From Xanthostigma xanthostigma (taxonomy: Eukaryota > Arthropoda > Insecta > Raphidioptera > Raphidiidae): 64,000 nucleotides of DNA. The translations under genes and the position numbers were made by a program. Positions 40,601 to 49,600 of the stretch are shown here, piece after piece. Where the stretch lies: the NCBI GenBank assembly GCA_963575645.1, contig OY754472.1:28149401-28213400 (forward strand), written 5' to 3'. The first letter of the stretch is position 1; every line of letters starts with the position of its first letter. The notes under the pieces were generated by a model. It had not been told where the DNA came from, searched no databases, and worked only from the letters and a program-made list of their open reading frames with translations.

Positions 40601-43600
40601 TCCTTATGGGACGTTATAGATATGAATGGAGAGGGCTAGAAAAAAAAAAGCAAAGAAAAAAGCGTAAAGAAAATCTGCAACGAAAATCTAATCTAATTAC
40701 CTATTGCATGTCTGTCCGTAGACATAGAAAGTTGAAATTTGGCACACTTATAATATAGTGCATGGGGCAGATCCTAATTGAGTCGGATTTTTGAATTTTG
40801 GTTCCAGAGGGGAGCAAATTGAAAGCAAAAAAGTTTTTCGCTTATAATTCGTTCAATTTAAATCAGATCGGTTCGAAACCTGTCTTAAACAAAAGAGGAG
40901 AACATTTTACATAGACTTTGTATAATAGAATTCGCGCAAATAGTTTTTTTTATACATAAAAAAGCAGAAATAAACACTATATAAAGGCCCCTTCACACGA
41001 TGCAGGATTTCCTGCTCGCTAGCTTGCTTGGAGTCTAGCAGGCAGCTTTGCACGCTACGCTGTTGGATGTGACGTCACTGATTGGTCCGCTGCTCGCTAT
41101 CTTGCTATATTTGGGTGAACAGCGATGGGGCCAACGGTTGTAAAATCAAAATGTAAATGGACTCGACAAGAAATAAATGCATTAATTGACGCGTACAAAA
41201 ATGAACCTTCTTTATACGCCGTTTCTTATTTTTGTTAACAAAATAACAATTATGATACTTTTCGTGTATTTAATAATGATTACAGACGTAAAATTAAATT
41301 TAGTAACCCTTGACGACGTACAATCAACAACACAGTACTTCCAATTTGATAGCTTTACCCATTTTATTCAACAATTAATCCTCATTAAAATGCACGTATA
41401 ACATATGCGCAAAAGTCGCGTGTCAAAAGATACTTTCCTGGAGTATACAAAGTGCACTTATTATTTAAGTATATTTAGACTAGTCCGTTAAAGAATAATG
41501 TAGAAAAATATTTTATGTCCCAAATTAAATAGGGCATCGATATCTCTTTTTTTGTGTCTGTTTTCTTCACTATCCGGTAAAATTCCGATTTATGATAATA
41601 GGTATTTATATTTCGGTTAAGTTTAATGGAAATTTGTCAGGGAGTGAAGAAAATAGATATTATGTAGTATATTCCATGCAGCAAAAAACTGGTTGTTTTT
41701 CAAGTTCTAAAATAAATTGTAATATACGTAACTTCACTGATAATTTTAATTCATGAAAGTTTTGTTGAAATAATTTCCGACTTTTTAGTTTTTGTTATCA
41801 CCTAGTTTTTTAATATGATCTTGTGTAGGACATTACAGTTAGTAGAGGTGCAGTGGAACAAATGACATTTGACGTAGTGTTTAGAGGTAGTAGCAGTAAT
41901 GAACTGAGCAGATCGTTGTCGTCCCGAGAAATCCATGCGGAAGAGTCGTGCTCTAGCGGATGCACCTCCTGTTCTCGTATTGAAACTCATAATAACGTGG
42001 TTAGTTTTGGTTGTGTTTGAAACGCGTGTATAAGTGTATTTTCATTTGCAACTAATTCTTATGTGCCTTTTTGCTAATATTAAACTCGCAGAAGTATTTA
42101 TAATATTTCATTTGTATTTTATACATTTGTTTTTTTTTTTTTTTTGGATGATGTAAATTAATTAATTTATGATTTGCGTTATATGGTTACTCTCGCAAAA
42201 ATTAACTAGGCAGATAAATAACTGAGAAACTTCAATGAAAAAAATATTTGCTATTAAGTAGGTATGTCATTTTAATAAAAACGTGTTTTTAAAAAAATGT
42301 TTACATGTTTTTTTTTCTATAAATTATAATTGATTTTTATAAATTTATCAATCTCGAAATGAATAAATAACTACGAAATATTCTTAAATATCAGCCTTTC
42401 GTAACTTTATGAATGCAAATACTGTATACTTATTCGCCACGAGAACTGATTCTAGTGGTGCTCCCTGGTAGCAGAAAATAAAAGCTGTATATGCTTTAAT
42501 TAATTTTAAAGTAAACGTCACATAATTTGTTTATAATAGATAGAAAATTCGAAATAAATATTACTGATATTAAGTATTGGGGTAATTCTAAAAGACCTCT
42601 AGTATAAGGAGAACAGGTGTTTAAAGCGAATCATATTATTGTATGTGGTTTGAAATAAACGAATAGTATGGGATGCATATAGAGCTGCACTGTGTCAATC
42701 ATCGTCTCAAGTGCAACATGTTCACCAAATTGAAATTAAACTAGAAGTTATCAATAATGAGATAAATATTTGTGCGAAATGTTGTTGTCTTGCGGGTGCA
42801 GGGGGGAAATGCAAGTACATTTTGGAACTTTTAACCTAACTAAATCCTAAATTTCTATCCTTTTTTAAATTTATTTGTAGAATGATATAAATGCATTAGA
42901 TCTCAGACAAGAATAAATTCTTTTTCTTTAGTTCACACATTACAATAAACTAACTTTCAGATGAAATATATAAATGTGATTAAAGCATATACAGCTTTTA
43001 TTTTCTGCCACCAGAGAGCACTAGTTCCCATGGCGAAATCAGAGTTCATTTTTTTAATTAGAGAATAGCACACTGACTCATAAAAAGTTAGGGCGAATAG
43101 AAATCTACCAAATACAGTTCGAAGAAACATAAATTGCAAAATATTTAAAATTGTGTCATAAAAAATGATAATAACATACCTACACAAAGTCAGCATAAAA
43201 AAACGAAAATTACTGTGTATTTTACTCTACACACTACAGAACTAAAACTGGTGTTGTAAAAAAAGAAAACAAAAAAGTAATGGTGCCAATAGTCGGGATC
43301 CTTAGGTTACGAGGCAATCGTTCTGCCTCGCCGCCACCTTAGTTTAATGTTCTACAGCCGGTATTTATAGTATATGGTATACATACATTGCGACACGTCC
43401 ATTACACTTTCAATCTCATGAATCAATTTTACCCTACCGTGCCAAAAGAAGTTTTACTTAACTATCTGGGGGAAATTAATAGACAAACACAATAAAAATA
43501 TTTCAGCTAATTGGGCGACAGAACCATATCAATTTCAAAAATACCGACGGACTTATTATACTAAGTAAAATTTGTGTTTACGCGTGCAATGCCGCGGGTA

Positions 43601-46600
43601 ACGGCTAGTAATAAGTTATCCAAAGCATTCGTGATTTGTTGTGTGAATTATTTTCCTAACAATATTTCTGACAAATGCATGTATGATGAATAAAGCTTTC
43701 TTTGTGTGTTTTTTAATAATTGTTCAATGCCGCTAAATCGATAATATTGATACATTTTGGGATTAGTAACCATATGAATTAAAAAATCAATCATCTATAT
43801 ACTGGGTGCTTTTTTTAAACTTTGGACGTTTTTCTTTAAAAAATAACGCGTTGAATAAAGAAAAATTTTGAACGAAATTTGTTGGGTTTCGAGGGTGAAA
43901 TCGTTTGGACACAATACCTTAGCAGGGGGAGGGGGTGGCCTTTGTTTTTTGGGGAACCCCCATTTTTTATGGTCGGAGATTGTTTTTTGTGAAAATAAAA
44001 AACATTTCTTCAAATCGACTTCTAGTTGTTTACCGAAACGGTCATTAAAAAAAATCATTATTAGCGATTTGCAGAAAAAGTACAAGCAAAATTTAAAAAA
44101 AAAATTTACTAAAGATGTTCAATTTCTCATAAAAAAATTCCATGATAAAAAAAAATCATCCGGTGTATAAATCTCAAAATCGAAATTACTCTGTCCGACA
44201 AAAACGTAACTCAGATCATCATGAAATTTGGACAAAACATTCATCTCAGTAATCTAAGATGAATGTGCGTACCTACTCATGTTCCCACCCACACATCCTT
44301 TCCTTCACACGGGTGAAACCGGGACTGACCGCTAATTGTAATACAAAATTGAATTGCTATTAAAATATGTAGATCTTCGAATAAATATCGATACAAATTT
44401 ATTGATAATTTCAGCCTTTATCGTATCATTTGCATGTAAATCGAATTATAATACTATTTGTGAAAATACGTAAATCGTTTTCATCGAAATTTTGGGCATT
44501 GTGCACGTAGACCGTATCGTCATAGACGCGTATTAGATGCGACATACAAAAGACGTAGGCTTTGTTGTTGCACGCATTATTTTAAATGAACAACGAAGCC
44601 GCATCGCCGAGGATTCGGCAAAGCAGACAAGCTGAAATACGCTTGCTGTATAAAAGTGTCAGTCGCTTGGAGTATGCGAGCCAGCAAAGGATCCCGCACA
44701 AACCTTATGGGATTTGGTTCTCGGTTAAATTGATCGAAAATGGTTTTATTTTATAGTTTAAAGGTCACTAAGAAAAAGTGTCCAGGGCGCATAGCCTAAA
44801 AACCAATAGATTTTTAGCTACAGATAATATGTTTAGAGAGATTTTAGATAAAGGGATACCTATCCATTGAATTCACAAACATACCATGTTCAACTTTTAT
44901 ACTTTTTTTAAGAAATAGAAAATAGTCGAAAACTAGATAATGTTGGAAGGTGTGGACCTGATAAAATAATATTCGGATTCAGCGCACTCGAAAACATATT
45001 TCTCGAGCTTAGGATTTTTTAAGATTGTTAATTCTATGGATATATCCCTATAACTAAATATCTAAAATCTCGCTAAACATATCTGTAGCTAAAAATCTGT
45101 TGGTTTTTAGGCTATGCGCTTATGGACACTTTTCCTTAGTGACCTTTAAACTATAAAATAAAACCATTTTCGATAAATTTAACCGAGAACCTAATCCTAT
45201 GGTTTGTGCGGGGTCCTTTGGGGTCGTGTTTATTTCTTGACATCACGAATAAAAACGTCCATTATACAGATAAATTTAGTGATGTGCCGGATATCCGTAT
45301 CCATGGATATCCGAGGGAGAAGAAAGATCCATATCCGTTAGTTTTTGGCGGATGTTTTACGGATTTTATCTTATTAATTTTCAATTCATAGATTAGGTAA
45401 TAATGAAAAACTGTTAAATTCCATTCAGATTATTTTTTATTTTTTAAAATCGTATTTGGCACCTTTATATTGCAAACATTTATCGTAGTGAGTACCATAC
45501 CAGTAGTACATAACTCAAATGTACTAAAAAACTATCTTTATAATGAGATATTGCACATCGATCTTTGGAAAGAGACAATCTGTTATGAGAGTTAACTCTT
45601 AAAAAGGTCAATAACTTTTTCCCATAACAGATAGTCTCTTTCCAAAGGTCGATGTGCCATATTTATTTACCGCCGCGTACTCTAAGAAAGTTAAGATCCG
45701 TATCGTATCCGCGGAACTTGAAACCAAATATCCATATTCAGATCCGTATCCGCGAATATACATTTTTAACGATCCGGCACATCACTACAGATAATTAAAA
45801 ATTATCAGTTTTGATATAAAAAATACTTTAGGAGAGGTGTGAGTGAAATTTAAAATCATCTTCTGATAACTACTTGGCAGCAATGAACAAAGTCTTACGA
45901 ATATTTTTCCCAGGTGTGCAACTAAAACCTGCTTTTCTTATTTTCTTCCGGTAATAATTTTGTAAAAGTGAGTCCTCTTTATAATTTCACATCTTTGCAA
46001 CCAAATACGCTTAAGATATAAAAATCTATTCGTTCACAGTTCTAAAACCGTTCAAATGACGAATTTTGTACGCGTCTATGACGGTACGCTCCGTGTTCAG
46101 GAGATCTTATTTCTATTGTGTACATTAATTAATGAACGTTGATGTGTCCGCAGTGTTCGCTTGGCGGTTCGGTTTGCTCAGGAGGTGATGGTCGCACTTC
46201 GGCCAATGAGTCGGCGCCGTCAGATATGTCATGGGAGGCTTTAGAGGAGCCCCAACTGTCTGCCACAGCCTTGGAAACTCCAACCTTATGGGTGCCTGAC
46301 CACGCCGTGACGCGCTGTACTGGATGCCATACAGAATTTTGGCTTGGACGGCGGAAGCATCATTGCAGGTTGGTTCTGCAATCTCACACATTCGCATAAC
46401 CTCTTCTGAGTTCGCCATTATATTTTTTAAGTATTCGTTCATTTAAATAATAATTTAACAAAATCATTTAGTACTTTGCTATTATACCAAGATTCCAGAC
46501 CCGTCAGACCTACGTCATTTCAGTACTGCTAAGATTTTATCAGTAAATGTAAAATATTTAGTTAAAAACGTATGCCAATTTGCTAGCTTGAAAGCGGGGG

Positions 46601-49600
46601 GCTTTTAGAGATAACAGGTTCTAAAGGTACATAAAACACGTGCTTACCTACGTACGCAACGGTATTATGCATGCGAATGAGAGCATTAATTAGATGATTT
46701 TTTTGACAGCTTCGTGAAATGTAGGGTTTTTATTTATTTACACACACACAGAGTAGTCCATGAGTTTAAGAACTCCATGGAAACAAATGAGCAACCTAAA
46801 CACGAAGCTGTAAAAAAATCATCTAATGCTCTTATTCGCACTCATATGCATGCATAATACCGTTGCGTACGTAGGTACGCACGTTATTCAAAGCAATGGC
46901 ACGTCAATCCGGTGTCGGAGAGACAACCGGATGGCGAGTGGTAATCTGGGCCTTTCAGTGGTACAGAGCCCCCTGGTAGCGGCCAAAGTGACCCCAAATG
47001 GACAGGGGCGGCGATATGGGAGTGGGGCAAAATCGAATTTTTTTTGAAAAGGCAACCGGATAAAAATGCGGTAGCATTGAAGGAAATACCCTAATTATAT
47101 AATAAAATTTTTCTGCCAGCCGAAACACGCGGGCCGTTTTTGCACTAGCGAATAAAAAAAAAAAGTGAAAAGGCAACCGCTTAAAAATTAGTGAGCATAC
47201 TTATTGACACCACCAAACGTTGGGAAAAAATTGCCATCCGATCCTGATGGGCAGTTTCGGAGAAACAACCCTTCAAAGTCGCCGAAAAACCCTTTTTTTC
47301 GATTTTTTCAACAATAAGTAAAAAACACACTAAAAATTGTTCAAATCGGATGGCATTCGAAATTTATACTGTCCTAAGTACAAATAATAGTGTGTATTAA
47401 TGCCATCCGATTTCAATTAAATTTACCCCTATTTAGCCACCCCCCAAAACTCATGAAAATAATAATTTTATGCAGCGTATGGCATTATTGTTATTTATTG
47501 AACATTATTGTTATTGTTATTGAGTTTTGGGGGGTGGCTAAATAGGGGTAAATTTAATTGAAATCGGATGGCATTGATACACACTATTATTTGTACTTAG
47601 GACAGTATAAATTTCGAATGCCATCCGATTTGAACAATTTTTAGTGTGTTTCGGCTGGCAGAAAAATTTTATTATATAATTAGGGTATTTCCTTCAATGC
47701 TACCGCATTTTTATCCGGTTGCCTTTTCAAAAAAATTTCGATTTTGCCCCACTCCCATATCGCCGCCCCTGTCCATTTGGGGTCACTTTGGCCGGTACCA
47801 GGGGGCTCTGTACCACTCAAAGGCCCAGATTACCACTCGCCATCCGGTTGCCTCTCCGACACCGGATTGACGTGCCATTGCTTTGAATACGTGTTTTATG
47901 TACCTTTAGAACCTGTTATCTCTCTAAAAGGCCTCCGCTTTCAAGCTAGCAAATTGGCATACGTTTTTAACTAAATATTGTACATTTAGTGATAAAATTT
48001 TAGCAGTGGTGAAATGACGTAGGTCTGGCGTGTCTGGGATCTTGTTCTATATGTTTTATTGTCTTGTAAATCAAATGTTTGTTTATAGTCCAAGAACGAT
48101 CTTCGTGAAATACCTAAAATCTCAAACGGCTAAAAATTTCAGTGATCGTTCTTGGGATTACAAGAAACTATTCTGACTATGAAAAAGTGTGCTCCGATTT
48201 GCAGTTAGGGTAGAAACCGCCCCTTTAAATTTTGTTTTCTAATTATCTCACAAACTATGAGATATATAAAAAAAGGTTTCGACAAAAAGTTGTAGATTTT
48301 TATATTTGCTACGAAAAAGTGCTCCGCCCTCTTACCCCTATCTGCAATAGTTTACACATAAATCGCCCCTAAAGGTAAAAAAATTGAAAATCATTATTTT
48401 TCTCGGCTGATTCGGGTTTTTTGTGACATTTTGAGAAGAAATTATTCTTGGTATTTTCTTCGAAAAACGATTATTTTAGAAATTACAAAAAAACGGATAT
48501 TACCCCCTTTGCACAATAGTGTAATCTAATTGTCGTGAATTAATATAAAGAAATCGTATCCATGATTTTAAAATGTAAAACAAACTTAAAATAAACGTTA
48601 CCATAACTATAATTCAAAATCAAACTTGAGAATTCAAAAAATTTGAATTATATTTTTACAGTTATTTTAGAAATTTATTTGTACCGTTGTTTACGTGGCG
48701 TGTTTCTATGGTTTTTTAAACAAAATTTTTGAGCTGACCTATGAAGTCACAGAAATGCCGCGCAAAAAAGACACGTTTCAATAATAATCAAAACATCTTG
48801 CCCAAAAAGTATATTTTTTTTTAATTTCAATAAGAATGTTTTATTGAAAGATTCCATGTGTTTGATAATTTTTAATATGATAATTATTGATTTTAAAATT
48901 ACTTTCATTAATTTTGCATATAATAGGTACCTATATTATGTTATGAATACTAACATTCGAATTTTTATTATTTTTTATTAAATTTATAATCAACATAAAC
49001 TTGTTACGGTGTTTTTTGTCTTATATTAATTGCTATGGTTAGTAATTTAATGTTGATTTTCATAATTATTGTTTTTAATTTTCTGCATGTACTTGAAAAA
49101 GTCTAAATCTATAGACGTCTATAGACTTAGAGTTTTTCAAATACATACAGAAAATTAAAAACAATAATTATGAAAATCAACATTAAGACAGAAAACATGG
49201 TAACAAGTTTATGTTGACTATAAATTTTTAACAATAAATAATAAAAATTCGAATGTAAAAAAATATATAAAAATATTTAACAAATTCAATTTCAGAAAAA
49301 TTTTTTGAGTGAATTTTTTTATGTAGGTAGATAGGTACTGAAAAGCAAAATACAATATTATTATATCCTGACATAAAATTAAATGCATAGGTAGGTATAC
49401 ATAGGAAAAAATACGAAAAACGAAAAATAATAATTATGTTGCGACATAAGTAATTATAATTATTTAGGATTCTTCTCTTGAAAAAATAAGATTATTTTTA
49501 TGATCTTGTGACAAAAAATATAATGTAAGGGCATAATTTTATTATTTTTCTTCAGGATATTTTAAGTTAAAAAATATTTTCAAAAAAAAAATTCTGAAAT

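Larger units (their letters stand above)
46480..48050. mobile_element. Outer foldback holding two nested palindromes (intron 14)
   Basis: Arms about 46480-46640 and 47889-48050 mirror each other ('cagacctacgtcatttca', 'aacgtatgccaatttgctag', 'acaggttctaaaggtac'). Between them sit the palindromes 46641-46879 and 46886-47888. Confidence 0.8.
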
